Of a stretch of DNA of 64,000 bases, positions 36,308-46,167 are shown piece after piece (position 1 is the first letter of the stretch; each line of letters opens with the position of its first letter). The DNA comes from Lederbergia citrea. GTDB lineage: Bacteria > Bacillota > Bacilli > Bacillales > Bacillaceae_C. Location of the stretch: NCBI RefSeq assembly GCF_018343525.1, contig NZ_JAGYPH010000001.1, positions 434,001 to 498,000 on the forward strand, in the 5' to 3' direction. The position numbers and the translations under genes are program-made. The notes beneath the pieces were generated by a model. The model was given only the letters and a program-made list of their open reading frames with translations. It was not told where the DNA came from and ran no database searches.

Positions 36308-36691
36308 TTGCAAATTGCCGGTATTGCCCTGATCACAACTTTTCTCGTACTCGTCATTAAAGAACAAAAGCCCACTTTTGCTTTCTTGCTTGTATTATTC
36401 ACTGGCACTGGAATCTTTCTATTCCTAGTTGATCAAATTCAAAAAATAATTATGTTGATTGAAAATTTAGCAGCCAATGCCAATGTCAATATGATGTACG
36501 TAAAAACGATTTTAAAAATTATCGGTATTGCTTATATTGCTGAATTTGCCGCGCATATTAGCAAAGACGCCGGACTCGGTTCCATGGCTGCTAAGGTAGA
36601 GCTTGCCGGTAAGATATTAATATTGGCATTGGCTGTGCCCATTTTGACGGCCTTGGTTGAAACGATTATAGCTATGATGCCGGTAAGGTGA
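36308..36691 (+). CDS. spoIIIAD: Stage III sporulation protein SpoIIIAD
   Basis: About 127 residues, hydrophobic, with the conserved VIKEQKPTFAFLLVLF near the N-terminus. The first canonical start is TTG 36308, but the ribosome site AGGGGG (36285-36290) is 17 bases away from it. ATC 36299 in the same frame lies 8 bases behind that site and would add Ile-Ala-Ile, matching the longer N-terminus I recall for B. subtilis SpoIIIAD. A non-standard start is therefore likely. Confidence 0.9.
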   Translation: MQIAGIALITTFLVLVIKEQKPTFAFLLVLFTGTGIFLFLVDQIQKIIMLIENLAANANVNMMYVKTILKIIGIAYIAEFAAHISKDAGLGSMAAKVELAGKILILALAVPILTALVETIIAMMPVR

Positions 36692-36719
36692 AAAGGGTTA
36701 ACGGAACGGAGTGGACTAT

Positions 36720-37907
36720 ATGCGGCAATGGTTACAAATCCTAGTAGTATGCTTCTTATCATTAATCGGAACAGTCAATGTCCATGCTATGCAGCAAGAA
36801 AGCGCTCAGGAAGAACTAAATAATGATTATACGAATCGTTATATTGATGACTTAGGACTAGATGAATTAACACGATATTGGGATGCGATTGTAAACGAAT
36901 ATGGCAGCTATCTACCCGAAAGTCAACGGTCTACGCTACTTGAATTTGTAAAAGGGGACAAGTCTTTTTCCATTAAAGAATCTTTAAAAGGAATCATCGC
37001 TTTTGCCTTTCAGGAGTTAGCAATGAACGCAAAATTACTCGGCTCTCTGATGCTCCTTACGCTATTCAGTGTTTTCTTACAATCACTTCACAACGCCTTT
37101 GAACAAGGTGCAGTAAGCAGGGTGGCTTATGCTGTTATCTTTATGGTCCTCATTATTATCGCTTTAAACAGCTTCCGAGTAGCGGCTGATTATGCAATTG
37201 AATCAATTGATACGATGAGCCAATTTGTTTTTGCGCTACTCCCATTGTTACTTGCCCTCATTGCATCATCGGGTGGGGTGGCTTCATCTGCGTTTTTTCA
37301 TCCAATTATTGTCTTTCTAGTAAATATAAGTGGCATGATCATCAAGAATGCTGTCCTTCCGCTTTTATTTCTTTCAATGCTTTTAAGTATTACAAGCACT
37401 TTGAGTGGCCAATTTAAAGTCTCTCAACTATCCGGATTATTAAAAAAAGCTAGCATAGGCATTCTTGGTGCCTTTATCACTATTTTACTCGGTGTTATTT
37501 CGGTGCAGGGAGTAGCTTCTGCTGTTGCAGACGGGGTGGCAATCAAGACAGCAAAGTTTGTAACAGGAAATTTTATACCGGTAGTAGGAAGGATGTTCAC
37601 AGACGCAGCAGATACAGTGTTAACAGCCTCGATGCTGTTGAAGAATACTGTGGGCATTGCCGGTGCTGGCATCGTATTGATGATTGCCGCTTTTCCTGCA
37701 ATGAAAATATTAGTCATTTCCTTAATTTATAAGCTGGCAGCCGCTCTATTGCAACCGCTTGGAGATGGACCCGTAATCGAGTGTCTTGATGCAGTTAGTA
37801 AAAGCATGATGTATGTATTTGCTTCACTTGCGATCGTTTCATTCATGTTTTTTATTAGCATTACGATTATTATTACATCCGGCAATATCACGATGATGAT
37901 TAGGTAA
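36720..37907 (+). CDS. spoIIIAE: Stage III sporulation protein SpoIIIAE
   Basis: Large polytopic membrane protein (395 residues) of the SpoIIIA channel. N-terminal signal-like segment ending near VNVHA, then about seven membrane segments from residue 95 on. ATG 36720 chosen, 9 bases behind GGAG; GTG 36711 overlaps that site. Confidence 0.94.
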   Translation: MRQWLQILVVCFLSLIGTVNVHAMQQESAQEELNNDYTNRYIDDLGLDELTRYWDAIVNEYGSYLPESQRSTLLEFVKGDKSFSIKESLKGIIAFAFQELAMNAKLLGSLMLLTLFSVFLQSLHNAFEQGAVSRVAYAVIFMVLIIIALNSFRVAADYAIESIDTMSQFVFALLPLLLALIASSGGVASSAFFHPIIVFLVNISGMIIKNAVLPLLFLSMLLSITSTLSGQFKVSQLSGLLKKASIGILGAFITILLGVISVQGVASAVADGVAIKTAKFVTGNFIPVVGRMFTDAADTVLTASMLLKNTVGIAGAGIVLMIAAFPAMKILVISLIYKLAAALLQPLGDGPVIECLDAVSKSMMYVFASLAIVSFMFFISITIIITSGNITMMIR

Positions 37908-37919
37908 GGAGGAAGCAGA

Positions 37920-38522
37920 TTGGGAGTATTAAGTGAGTGGATTGTAAATATTATTATATTCTTGCTCCTAGCCATGATCATCGACATGATATTGCCGAAT
38001 TCAAATATAAAGAAGTATGCCAAGCTTGTAACAGGATTATTGCTAATGGCGATCATCATTACGCCAATCTTTAAAATCATGTCTACTGATTTTGAAGAAG
38101 TACTCGCTTCTTTCACGATCAACCTGGAAAGTGATGAACAATTTCAAGAGAATTTACTAGAAACGAAAAAAAAAGAGATACAAGCTTCAACACATGCATA
38201 TATATTAGAGCAAATGGCTGTCCAGATGAAAGTAGAAGTGGAAAAGGAGTTGATGGAGAAGTATAGAATGGCAATTGCAAGCATTCAACTTACCGCTGAA
38301 GCGGATATCGAACCAACAAATGATCAACTTCAAAGAGTTATCGTTCATATTGAGCCTAGTGAAGAAGACGTAGCAGCAATCAAACCAGTCAATATTAATA
38401 TAAGGGAAAATGTAAAAAGCGATCATACATCCGACTATGAAACAATTAGAGCTATGCTGTCTGCTCGATGGGAAATCACAGAAACGATTATAGAAATTGT
38501 TCCGAGCGGAGGAGCCGAATAA
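37920..38522 (+). CDS. spoIIIAF: Stage III sporulation protein SpoIIIAF
   Basis: 200 residues: two N-terminal membrane helices (about 5-25 and 35-55) and a soluble domain of the ring-building type with Glu-rich helices. TTG 37920 behind AAGGAGGAAG. Confidence 0.92.
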   Translation: MGVLSEWIVNIIIFLLLAMIIDMILPNSNIKKYAKLVTGLLLMAIIITPIFKIMSTDFEEVLASFTINLESDEQFQENLLETKKKEIQASTHAYILEQMAVQMKVEVEKELMEKYRMAIASIQLTAEADIEPTNDQLQRVIVHIEPSEEDVAAIKPVNINIRENVKSDHTSDYETIRAMLSARWEITETIIEIVPSGGAE

Positions 38523-38524
38523 TT

Positions 38525-39193
38525 ATGATTAATAAAAACGGACCCCTTGATTGGATAAAAAACAAATTTGGAGCTAATACAAATGCACCTCCCGAAAAAA
38601 ACAGCGTAAAGCTTTATTACCTAATTATTTTGCTTGTTCTAGGTGTTGTTTTTATGATGTTGGGAAGCTTTTGGAAAGGTGATAGTGGTAATCAAACGAC
38701 AGAAGTTTTTAATAATCAGAACAATGATATAGACAGTACGGAAACATTTGGTCAAAAAAAGCTAGACAAGAAGGACGGAATGAAAGATTTTGAAAATCAA
38801 TACGAGAATCAGCTAAAAGAGGCATTGGAGGAAATTGTTGGTGTTACCAGTGTTACAGTAGTTGTTAATGTTGAGTCTACAGAACGAAAAGTGTTTGAAA
38901 AAAACACCACCTTAAAAAACCAAACGACAAGTGAGGAAGATAAAGAAGGTGGAACTAGAAAGATTGAAGATCAATCAAAGGAAGATGAGCTGGTTATTAT
39001 TCGGGATGGTGAAAAAGATGTTCCAGTCACTTCTGAAACAAGAAAACCCGAAATAAAAGGAGTACTCATAGTAGCGGGAGGAGCTGAGAACATTCAAGTA
39101 GAAAAATGGATTAGAGAAGCGGTAACTAGAGTTTTGAACGTGCCTAATCATAAGGTTGCAGTTTTGCCCAAAAAATCAAAGGGGGATTCCTAA
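38525..39193 (+). CDS. spoIIIAG: Stage III sporulation protein SpoIIIAG
   Basis: 222 residues: short cytoplasmic N-terminus, one membrane helix (about 32-52), then an extracellular ring-building domain that forms the large ring in the intermembrane space. ATG 38525 behind GGAGGAG. Confidence 0.94.
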   Translation: MINKNGPLDWIKNKFGANTNAPPEKNSVKLYYLIILLVLGVVFMMLGSFWKGDSGNQTTEVFNNQNNDIDSTETFGQKKLDKKDGMKDFENQYENQLKEALEEIVGVTSVTVVVNVESTERKVFEKNTTLKNQTTSEEDKEGGTRKIEDQSKEDELVIIRDGEKDVPVTSETRKPEIKGVLIVAGGAENIQVEKWIREAVTRVLNVPNHKVAVLPKKSKGDS

Positions 39194-39726
39194 TGCTGTT
39201 AAAAAAGCAAACAGTTTGGCTTTTAACTATGTTAAGTCTTGTCGTTGTCTTATCCGTTTACTATGTTACATCAGATACGAGTGTAAAGGATCTAGCGGCC
39301 ATTGGGAAGGACGAACCAGCGGCTGGAAATGATATGAGTGATAAGGATCTAAAAGTCCTAACCGAAGCTGCCGGCGATGAAGTTTTTGAAACAGCACGCA
39401 TAAGCTTGCAAGATAAGCGAGGCAAGCAAATAGAGGATATGACAACTGAATTGGCCTCTAATGAATTGACCGTAGAGGAGAAACAACAGCTATACGCCGA
39501 AATGAAGGAAGTTACAGATGTTGAAATGAAAGAAAAAACAATTGAAAGTGCAATTAAAAGTTTAGGGTATAGTGATGCACTTGTAAAGGTTGAAAACGGA
39601 GAGGTAAATGTTACAGTCAAAACATCTGAGGATCATTCTCGCTCTCAAGCTGTACAAATATTAAAGCTTGTGAGAGAAGAAGTAGGAACAAATATGGTTG
39701 CCGTAGTTGATTTTCAAAAGAAATAA
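39193..39726 (+). CDS. spoIIIAH: Stage III sporulation protein SpoIIIAH
   Basis: 177 residues with one N-terminal membrane helix and a YscJ/FliF-like domain in the C-terminal half that docks on forespore SpoIIQ. The ATG overlaps the spoIIIAG stop by one base. Last gene of the operon, followed by a strong terminator. Confidence 0.94.
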   Translation: MLLKKQTVWLLTMLSLVVVLSVYYVTSDTSVKDLAAIGKDEPAAGNDMSDKDLKVLTEAAGDEVFETARISLQDKRGKQIEDMTTELASNELTVEEKQQLYAEMKEVTDVEMKEKTIESAIKSLGYSDALVKVENGEVNVTVKTSEDHSRSQAVQILKLVREEVGTNMVAVVDFQKK

Positions 39727-39728
39727 AG

Positions 39729-39770
39729 GAAAGACGGGAGGCAAGTAAAGTGCCTTTCCGTCTTTTTTTG
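39729..39770 (+). terminator. Terminator of the spoIIIA operon
   Basis: AAAGACGG-AGGCA / TGCCT-CCGTCTTT stem and seven T. Confidence 0.9.
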
Positions 39771-39855
39771 ATTTTGACTTTTTCCATAAAAACTCCTGAA
39801 AATGCTGACATTAGTCCTATTCTTAAAAAGAATCCCGTCTGTTTATGGTCCAGCG

Positions 39856-39885
39856 TTGAATTCTTATGAGGTATTATATTATGAT
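39856..39885 (+). promoter_or_regulatory. Sigma-A promoter of accBC
   Basis: TTGAAT (39856-39861), 18 bases, TATGAT (39880-39885), 38 bases before the accB start. Confidence 0.55.
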
Positions 39886-39922
39886 ATTAGCAGCTACTGA
39901 TAAATTTTAAGGAGTGTCATCC

Positions 39923-40423
39923 ATGTTAAAAGTACAAGAAATTCGTGAAATAATAAAGCTAATCAATCAATCTGATATTGAAGAATTCGTTTATGAGCAT
40001 GAAGGATCTAAAATTGAATTGAAAAAACGTTCTGCGGCTCAAGCACTGCCGAATCCGCCAGTTAACCCGCAAGTACAACCTGTACTGGTCCAACAAGCAC
40101 CTATCCAACCAGCTGTAGAAACTCCAGTATCAGCTCCTGTGAAAGTGGAAGATTCACAACCTGCTATTGAAGCTACTGATCATTTGCATAAAATTACTTC
40201 ACCGATGGTAGGTACATATTACCAATCTTCATCTCCTGATAATCCAGCTTATGTTGAGGTTGGATCCGAAGTAAAACAAGACACAGTAGTATGTATTGTT
40301 GAAGCAATGAAGCTATTTAACGAGATTGAAGCTGAAATTGAAGGAGAAATTGTGGAGGTCCTTGTTAAAAACGGACAACTAGTAGAGTACGGACAACCAT
40401 TATTTTTAGTGAAGCCTAGATAA
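39923..40423 (+). CDS. accB: Biotin carboxyl carrier protein of acetyl-CoA carboxylase
   Basis: Carries carboxyl-biotin between the AccC and AccAD parts in the first step of fatty acid synthesis. 166 residues: N-terminal helix, a long Pro/Ala/Val/Gln linker (about 45-90) and the biotinyl domain with EAMKLFN, biotin on Lys130. ATG 39923 with AAGGAG before it. Confidence 0.96.
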   Translation: MLKVQEIREIIKLINQSDIEEFVYEHEGSKIELKKRSAAQALPNPPVNPQVQPVLVQQAPIQPAVETPVSAPVKVEDSQPAIEATDHLHKITSPMVGTYYQSSSPDNPAYVEVGSEVKQDTVVCIVEAMKLFNEIEAEIEGEIVEVLVKNGQLVEYGQPLFLVKPR

Positions 40424-40435
40424 GGAGCAAAATGC

Positions 40436-41791
40436 ATGATTAAAAAACTATTGATCGCAAACAGGGGAGAAATTGCTGTCCGAATAATAAGGGCATGTAA
40501 AGAGATGGATATTGAAACTGTGGCAGTATATTCAGAGGCTGATAAAGAGGCGCTTCATGTACAGCTAGCAGACGAAGCGTATTGCATCGGCCCGAAAACA
40601 TCTAAAGAAAGCTATTTAAATACCGCGAATGTCATTAGCGTTGCTAAGCTGACAGATTGTGATGCCATCCATCCTGGATATGGATTTTTAGCTGAGAACG
40701 AAGACTTTGCTGAGCTATGCCGCGTATGTAATATTATTTTTGTTGGCCCTAGCCCAGAAGCTATATCCAAAATGGGAACGAAGGATGTCGCACGTGAAAC
40801 GATGAAAGCTGCAGGAGTACCAATTGTCCCAGGTTCAAATGGGATCATTAAAGATATCGATGAAGCAATCAGCCTTGCCGAAAAGATTGGCTATCCGGTT
40901 ATTATTAAAGCTACAGCTGGTGGAGGCGGTAAAGGAATTCGTGTTGCTAGAGACGAAGAAGAATTAATTAAAGGAATTAATATTACACAACAAGAAGCAT
41001 TAACTGCATTTGGCAATCCGGGTGTATATATAGAAAAATATATTGAAGATTTCCGCCATGTTGAAATACAGATAATTGGTGACAATTACGGAAATGTCGT
41101 TCACCTAGGTGAACGGGATTGCAGCATTCAAAGGCGCCTTCAAAAATTAATCGAAGAAACGCCATCCCCTGCTATCGATTCGGAAATGAGAGAGGAAATG
41201 GGTGATGCCGCTGTCAAAGCTGCCAAAGCGGTTGACTACACAGGTGCTGGAACAATTGAGTTTATTTACGACTACCGTAATCGCAAGTATTATTTTATGG
41301 AAATGAATACCCGCATTCAGGTGGAACATCCGATTACAGAAATGGTCACAGGGGTAGATTTAATAAAAGAGATGATTAATGTTGCTTCAGGTGAGCCGCT
41401 TTCCATCTCACAGGATGAAATCCAGTTTAATGGTTTTTCAATTGAATGCAGGATTAATGCCGAAAATCCAGAGAAAAACTTTATGCCATCAGCAGGCAGG
41501 ATTGATATGTATTTACCACCGGGTGGATATGGTGTCCGTGTTGATTCAGGAGCATATCCTGGCTATACAATCCCTCCATACTACGATTCGATGATTGCCA
41601 AGGTCATTTCTTATGGGGCAACCCGAGAGGAAGCCATTGCAAGAATGAAACGAGCTCTTGAAGAATTTATAATCGAAGGCGTTAAAACCACTATCCCATT
41701 TCATTTGAATTTACTGGATCACGAAACTTTCATAAGCGGTGATTTTAATACAAAGTTTCTTGATATCCACGATGTAATGAACCCAAAATAA
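40436..41791 (+). CDS. accC: Biotin carboxylase subunit of acetyl-CoA carboxylase
   Basis: ATP-dependent carboxylation of the AccB biotin. 451 residues with [11 protein letters not shown] at the start, ATP-grasp glycine loop [10 protein letters not shown] and [15 protein letters not shown] of the active site. It follows accB by 12 bases, so the two are co-expressed. Confidence 0.97.
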   Translation: MIKKLLIANRGEIAVRIIRACKEMDIETVAVYSEADKEALHVQLADEAYCIGPKTSKESYLNTANVISVAKLTDCDAIHPGYGFLAENEDFAELCRVCNIIFVGPSPEAISKMGTKDVARETMKAAGVPIVPGSNGIIKDIDEAISLAEKIGYPVIIKATAGGGGKGIRVARDEEELIKGINITQQEALTAFGNPGVYIEKYIEDFRHVEIQIIGDNYGNVVHLGERDCSIQRRLQKLIEETPSPAIDSEMREEMGDAAVKAAKAVDYTGAGTIEFIYDYRNRKYYFMEMNTRIQVEHPITEMVTGVDLIKEMINVASGEPLSISQDEIQFNGFSIECRINAENPEKNFMPSAGRIDMYLPPGGYGVRVDSGAYPGYTIPPYYDSMIAKVISYGATREEAIARMKRALEEFIIEGVKTTIPFHLNLLDHETFISGDFNTKFLDIHDVMNPK

Positions 41792-41806
41792 GCGGAGGTG
41801 TTTTAA

Positions 41807-42223
41807 ATGGAAGAAAATTTGAACATGCTTGAAATGACACAGGAACATGGTCACAGTCATGGTAAAATTGAAATCGCACCAGAGGTTATCGAAGTAATCG
41901 CTGGTATTGCTGCTTCAGAAGTAGAAGGTGTTGCTCAAATGCGTGGTAATTTTGCTACTGGAGTAGTTGAACGCCTGGGGAAAAAGAACCATGGTAAAGG
42001 TATAAGAGTTGAGCTCACGGATGAAGGAATAAAAGTGGATGTATATTGCTTAATGAACTTCGGTGTTTCAATTCCTACTGTGGCTCAAAAGGTTCAAGAT
42101 AATATTCGCCAAACCTTAAGCAATATGACTGCCCTTGAAGCGGAGGAAGTAAATATCCATATTGTAGGGGTTGCATTTGAAAATCAAAAGCAAGAAAGTA
42201 ACTATGAATTCGATGAGCAATGA
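41807..42223 (+). CDS. yqhY: Asp23/YqhY family protein
   Basis: 138 residues: a His-rich start (EHGHSHGK) and a typical Asp23 domain (IAPEVIEVIAGIAASEVEGV...GVSIPTVAQKVQDNI). In B. subtilis loss of yqhY has been tied to disturbed acetyl-CoA carboxylase activity, in line with its place behind accBC. The exact role is unknown. Confidence 0.93.
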   Translation: MEENLNMLEMTQEHGHSHGKIEIAPEVIEVIAGIAASEVEGVAQMRGNFATGVVERLGKKNHGKGIRVELTDEGIKVDVYCLMNFGVSIPTVAQKVQDNIRQTLSNMTALEAEEVNIHIVGVAFENQKQESNYEFDEQ

Positions 42224-42229
42224 TAGGGG

Positions 42230-42258
42230 AGTCAGAGGGATTACCTCTGACTTTTGTG
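42230..42258 (+). terminator. Hairpin terminator between yqhY and nusB
   Basis: GTCAGAGG / CCTCTGAC with a 5-base loop and a short T run, inside a gene cluster often drawn as one operon. Probably partial termination. Confidence 0.7.
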
Positions 42259-42275
42259 AGTAAAGGAGTTTTTAC

Positions 42276-42662
42276 ATGAAAAGAAGAGTTGCGCGCGAAA
42301 AAGCTTTACAAGCTTTATATCAAATTGATGTAAGCGGCGCAAAACCAGCGGAAGCACTAGAATATGTTTTGGACGAAGAGAAGACGGACTTGTTCCTGCA
42401 AAAATTGATTGAAGGAACCATTGAAAATGTAGCTGACATTGATAAAGAGATCTCAAAGCATCTAGAACATTGGTCAATAGACAGGCTGGCTAAAGTTGAT
42501 TTAAATATCTTACGAATCGGTGTTTATGAGATTATGTTTAGTGAGGGTGTTCCACAAAATGTGGCAATCAACGAAGCTGTCGAGATTGCTAAACGATTCG
42601 GTGATGAGAAATCAAGTAAATTTATCAATGGAATTTTATCTAAAGTAAAAGGTGAAGGATAA
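42276..42662 (+). CDS. nusB: Transcription antitermination factor NusB
   Basis: RNA-binding all-helical protein that works with NusE (S10) in rRNA antitermination. 128 residues; [18 protein letters not shown] start and [27 protein letters not shown] end are highly typical. Confidence 0.95.
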   Translation: MKRRVAREKALQALYQIDVSGAKPAEALEYVLDEEKTDLFLQKLIEGTIENVADIDKEISKHLEHWSIDRLAKVDLNILRIGVYEIMFSEGVPQNVAINEAVEIAKRFGDEKSSKFINGILSKVKGEG

Positions 42663-42691
42663 GAACGTTTCGTTTTACGGGGGGAAATGCA

Positions 42692-43552
42692 ATGACAGCA
42701 AAAATAATTGACGGCAAAGAAATATCAGCTAAAATCCGAAAAGAATTGGAACAAGAAGTATCAGCTCTTACCGAAGCAGGGATAAAGCCAGGCCTTGCTG
42801 TTATTTTAGTTGGTAATAATCAGGCTTCACGCACATACGTTACATCGAAACAGAAGAGCTGTAAAGCAATTGGTATGGAATCGCTATTAATTGAGCTTCC
42901 TGAGGATGTGGAAGAACAAATTCTATTAAACAAAATAGCTGAGTTAAATAGTCAAAACGATATTCATGGCATCTTAGTGCAATTACCGCTTCCTCCACAT
43001 ATTTCTGAAGAGAAAGTGATTGAGACCATTTCACCTAGTAAAGATGTAGATGGATTTCATCCAGTCAATATCGGTAAAATGATGACTGGACAGGATACAT
43101 TTTTGCCATGCACTCCATTTGGGGTAATGCAAATGTTAAAGCATGAACAAATAGCTGTCGCAGGAAAACATGCTGTCATTGTCGGCAGAAGTAATATAGT
43201 CGGAAAGCCTGCAGGCCAATTACTATTAAATGAAAATGCTACTGTCACTTATTGTCATTCGAAAACGCCGGATCTCGCCTCTTTTACGAAAAAGGCAGAT
43301 ATCCTTGTTGCTGCAGTAGGCAGAGCAAAAATGATCACCGCTGACTATATAAAAGATGGGGCAGTCGTCATTGATGTCGGTATGAACCGTGATGAAAACG
43401 GAAAACTTTGTGGTGATGTTGATTTTGAACAAGCCTCCCAAAAAGCAGGATTTATAACACCTGTTCCAGGTGGAGTAGGCCCAATGACGATTACAATGTT
43501 GTTATACAATACAGTTAAATCGGCAAAAAATGTTCTTAACAATCGCAATTGA
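42692..43552 (+). CDS. folD: Methylene-THF dehydrogenase / methenyl-THF cyclohydrolase
   Basis: Bifunctional NADP enzyme of one-carbon metabolism. 286 residues; YVTSKQKSC with the catalytic Lys, PLPPH, and the nucleotide-binding [15 protein letters not shown] and [11 protein letters not shown] signature. Works on the methylene-THF that the Gcv system produces. Confidence 0.96.
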   Translation: MTAKIIDGKEISAKIRKELEQEVSALTEAGIKPGLAVILVGNNQASRTYVTSKQKSCKAIGMESLLIELPEDVEEQILLNKIAELNSQNDIHGILVQLPLPPHISEEKVIETISPSKDVDGFHPVNIGKMMTGQDTFLPCTPFGVMQMLKHEQIAVAGKHAVIVGRSNIVGKPAGQLLLNENATVTYCHSKTPDLASFTKKADILVAAVGRAKMITADYIKDGAVVIDVGMNRDENGKLCGDVDFEQASQKAGFITPVPGGVGPMTITMLLYNTVKSAKNVLNNRN

Positions 43553-43587
43553 GTTCAGAAAATAGTAAAATAAATATATAACCTACA

Positions 43588-43633
43588 AGAAAAGCTGTCA
43601 TCCCATTAATAGTTGGGTGCAGCTTTTCTTTCT
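43588..43633 (+). terminator. Hairpin terminator between folD and xseA
   Basis: GAAAAGCTG / CAGCTTTTC with a 22-base loop that can pair further (ATCCCA/TGGGT), then CTTT. It ends about 20 bases before the xseA start. Confidence 0.65.
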
Positions 43634-43651
43634 GAACAGAAGGTGAAGTTA

Positions 43652-45007
43652 TTGAAGAGTCCACAATATTTAACGATTCAAGCATTAACGAAATATATTA
43701 AGCGGAAATTTGATGCTGATCCCCATTTGTCAAACGTCTTTGTGAAAGGTGAGATTTCCAATTTCAAAAGGCATTCCAGCGGGCATATGTATTTCACTTT
43801 AAAAGATGATAAGGCTAGAATAATGGCAGTTATGTTTTCAGGAGCAGCAAGATCAATGAAATTTGTTCCCGAAAATGGGATGAATGTTCTCGTAAGAGGA
43901 AGCATAGCAGTGTATGAATCGAGCGGCCAATATCAAATGTACATACAGGAAATGCAGCCGGACGGAATTGGGGAATTATTTTTAGCTTATGAACAGTTGA
44001 AAGAAAGGCTAGAACGTGAGGGATTGTTTCATCCTGAGCGCAAAAAAACCATCCCAGTTTATCCTAAAAGAATTGGAATCATTACCTCCCCGACAGGTGC
44101 GGCGATACGGGACATCATAACGACCATTAAACGGAGATACCCCATTGGTAAAATTTATATATTTCCTGCTTTAGTTCAGGGACAACAAGCCTCCAAATCA
44201 ATTGCAGCCGCGATTAAAAAAGCTAATGATCTTTCAGCAGCGGATGTACTCATAGTCGGAAGAGGAGGGGGCTCAATCGAAGAGCTATGGGCATTTAACG
44301 AGGAAGAAGTGGCAAGAGCCATATTCCATTCCGATATTCCGGTCATTTCAGCAGTAGGGCACGAAACTGATTTTACGATTGCAGATTTTGTCGCAGATAT
44401 AAGGGCGGCTACTCCAACAGGTGCAGCCGAACTTGCTGTTCCACATATCGAGGAATTAATGGAACGTCTACTCAATCGAAAAAATCGCTTGTTCCGAGGA
44501 ATGGCTGAAATCACAAAAGGGAAAAGAGGAAAATTGGACTTTTTAGAACGTTCCTATATTTTCCGTAATCCAAATAAATTATACGAGCAAAAATGGGAAA
44601 AGGTTGATAGGATAACGGAAAGGATGCAGCAAGGTCACGAAAAACTGTTCCAACGAAGATTGAGCGAATTCCAGCTGTTACAAAAAACGCTGGCGCGTCA
44701 CCACCCGGCTATGAAACTTGAAATGAGTAAAGAAAGATTCAAACGGGTAAAGCACCAGCTAACTCAGCAGACGCGGTCTGTATTGAAAGGTAAATCAAGG
44801 GAGTTTTCAGGGAAAGTAGCTACATTAGAAGCATTAAGTCCACTAAACATTTTACGCAGGGGATTCAGTGCAGCCTATACAGAAGAGGGAGTTTTATTAA
44901 AAAGCGTAAAGCAAAGCAATCCGGGAGAAACATTACAATTGCAGGTTACAGACGGTCGTTATTATTGTACGATTGATCATATTGAAAAAGGTGATAACAA
45001 TGAATGA
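43652..45007 (+). CDS. xseA: Exodeoxyribonuclease VII large subunit
   Basis: 451 residues: N-terminal OB fold (about 10-105), nuclease domain with GIITSPTGAAIRD and GRGGGSIEELWAFN, then long coiled-coil helices that bind XseB. TTG 43652 follows AAGGTGA; the longer frame from 43613 has no ribosome site and would lie inside the preceding terminator. Confidence 0.95.
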   Translation: MKSPQYLTIQALTKYIKRKFDADPHLSNVFVKGEISNFKRHSSGHMYFTLKDDKARIMAVMFSGAARSMKFVPENGMNVLVRGSIAVYESSGQYQMYIQEMQPDGIGELFLAYEQLKERLEREGLFHPERKKTIPVYPKRIGIITSPTGAAIRDIITTIKRRYPIGKIYIFPALVQGQQASKSIAAAIKKANDLSAADVLIVGRGGGSIEELWAFNEEEVARAIFHSDIPVISAVGHETDFTIADFVADIRAATPTGAAELAVPHIEELMERLLNRKNRLFRGMAEITKGKRGKLDFLERSYIFRNPNKLYEQKWEKVDRITERMQQGHEKLFQRRLSEFQLLQKTLARHHPAMKLEMSKERFKRVKHQLTQQTRSVLKGKSREFSGKVATLEALSPLNILRRGFSAAYTEEGVLLKSVKQSNPGETLQLQVTDGRYYCTIDHIEKGDNNE

Positions 45008-45230
45008 AAATCTTACTTTCGAAGAAGCGATGGATCAGTTGGAAGTGATTGTGCAGCGGCTTGAGGAAGGTGATATTCCGCTGGAAGAGGCTTTAGATAT
45101 ATACAAAAAAGGAATGGAGTTATCTAAACTCTGTCATGATAAATTGAAAAATGCTGAAGAACAGCTAACAAAAGTTTTAACTGACGATGGAGAGGAGGAT
45201 TTTCATCTACAAGAGGAGGGGCGAGATTGA
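45000..45230 (+). CDS. xseB: Exodeoxyribonuclease VII small subunit
   Basis: 76 residues with the family core LTFEEAMDQLEVIVQRLE and a helical rest. ATG 45000 behind AAAGGTGAT overlaps the xseA stop by 8 bases, suggesting coupled translation. Confidence 0.95.
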   Translation: MNENLTFEEAMDQLEVIVQRLEEGDIPLEEALDIYKKGMELSKLCHDKLKNAEEQLTKVLTDDGEEDFHLQEEGRD

Positions 45231-46111
45231 CGGCTTATTTTGAAGAATTTATAAGTAAATATAAAAAAATCCTTGAGACGGAGTTGGCGACTGCTATCGA
45301 TAAGCTAGAAGCACCTTTAACTTTAAAAGATGCGATGGCCTATTCGCTAAAGGCTGGGGGGAAGCGAATCCGCCCACTGCTACTATTTGCTGCCATTGAT
45401 GCCTTTGGGGAAAAACCAGAAACTGGCTTACAAACTGCAATTGCTCTCGAGATGGTCCATACATATTCACTAATACATGACGACCTTCCAAGTATGGATG
45501 ATGATGATTTACGACGTGGAAAACCAACCAATCATAAAGTGTTCGGTGAAGCAATGGCGATTTTAGCTGGTGACGGTCTTTTGACCTATAGCTTTCAGCT
45601 TATCGCCAATGATCCCTATTTAGATAGTGACAAAAAAATCCGGCTGCTACATTTGCTATCGAAAAGCGCCGGTCCTGAAGGAATGGTTGGTGGTCAGGTG
45701 GCAGATATTCAGGCCGAAAACCGAAACTTGAAGATAGCCGATTTAGAATATATTCACAACCATAAAACAGGCAGGCTCCTGACATTTAGTGTAATGGGAG
45801 GCGCGATAATAGGAGGGGCTACAGAACTGGAGCTTACTCTCTTAGAGAAGTTCTCCGGTCATCTTGGGCTCGCTTTCCAAATTAGTGATGATATCCTTGA
45901 TGTTGAAGGTGATGAAGGTATTATTGGGAAACCGATCGGAAGCGATAATGGCAAATTAAAGTGCACATACCCTTCCCTCCTTTCACTAGAAGGTGCCAAG
46001 ACCCATTTAAGTTCCCATATTGAAGAGGCTAAACATTGTTTAGCGCAAACAAATCTGAAAACAGATTTACTTGAAAATCTTACTGAACTAGTTGCTGGTC
46101 GTGACCGATAG
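45227..46111 (+). CDS. ispA: Farnesyl diphosphate synthase
   Basis: Short-chain (E)-prenyl transferase that condenses IPP with DMAPP/GPP to FPP. 294 residues; first Asp-rich motif DDLPSMD at 85-91, second DDILD, and the KAGGKRIRP substrate motif. TTG 45227 overlaps the xseB stop (TTGA) and has AGAGGAGGGG before it. The OLE RNA gene follows directly. Confidence 0.95.
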   Translation: MTAYFEEFISKYKKILETELATAIDKLEAPLTLKDAMAYSLKAGGKRIRPLLLFAAIDAFGEKPETGLQTAIALEMVHTYSLIHDDLPSMDDDDLRRGKPTNHKVFGEAMAILAGDGLLTYSFQLIANDPYLDSDKKIRLLHLLSKSAGPEGMVGGQVADIQAENRNLKIADLEYIHNHKTGRLLTFSVMGGAIIGGATELELTLLEKFSGHLGLAFQISDDILDVEGDEGIIGKPIGSDNGKLKCTYPSLLSLEGAKTHLSSHIEEAKHCLAQTNLKTDLLENLTELVAGRDR

Positions 46112-46132
46112 TAAATCAACTGTGGGGCCATA

Positions 46133-46161
46133 TTGATGAAAGGCTTGAAATATGGTATAAT
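46133..46161 (+). promoter_or_regulatory. Promoter of the OLE RNA
   Basis: TTGATG (46133-46138), 17 bases, TATAAT (46156-46161). Transcription would start near 46168, just before the first paired element of the RNA. Confidence 0.7.
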
Positions 46162-46167
46162 TTTTGC

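Noticed and set aside
39261..39620. 119-codon minus-strand frame opposite spoIIIAH
   Set aside because: Ser/Thr-rich shadow of a Glu/Lys-rich gene.
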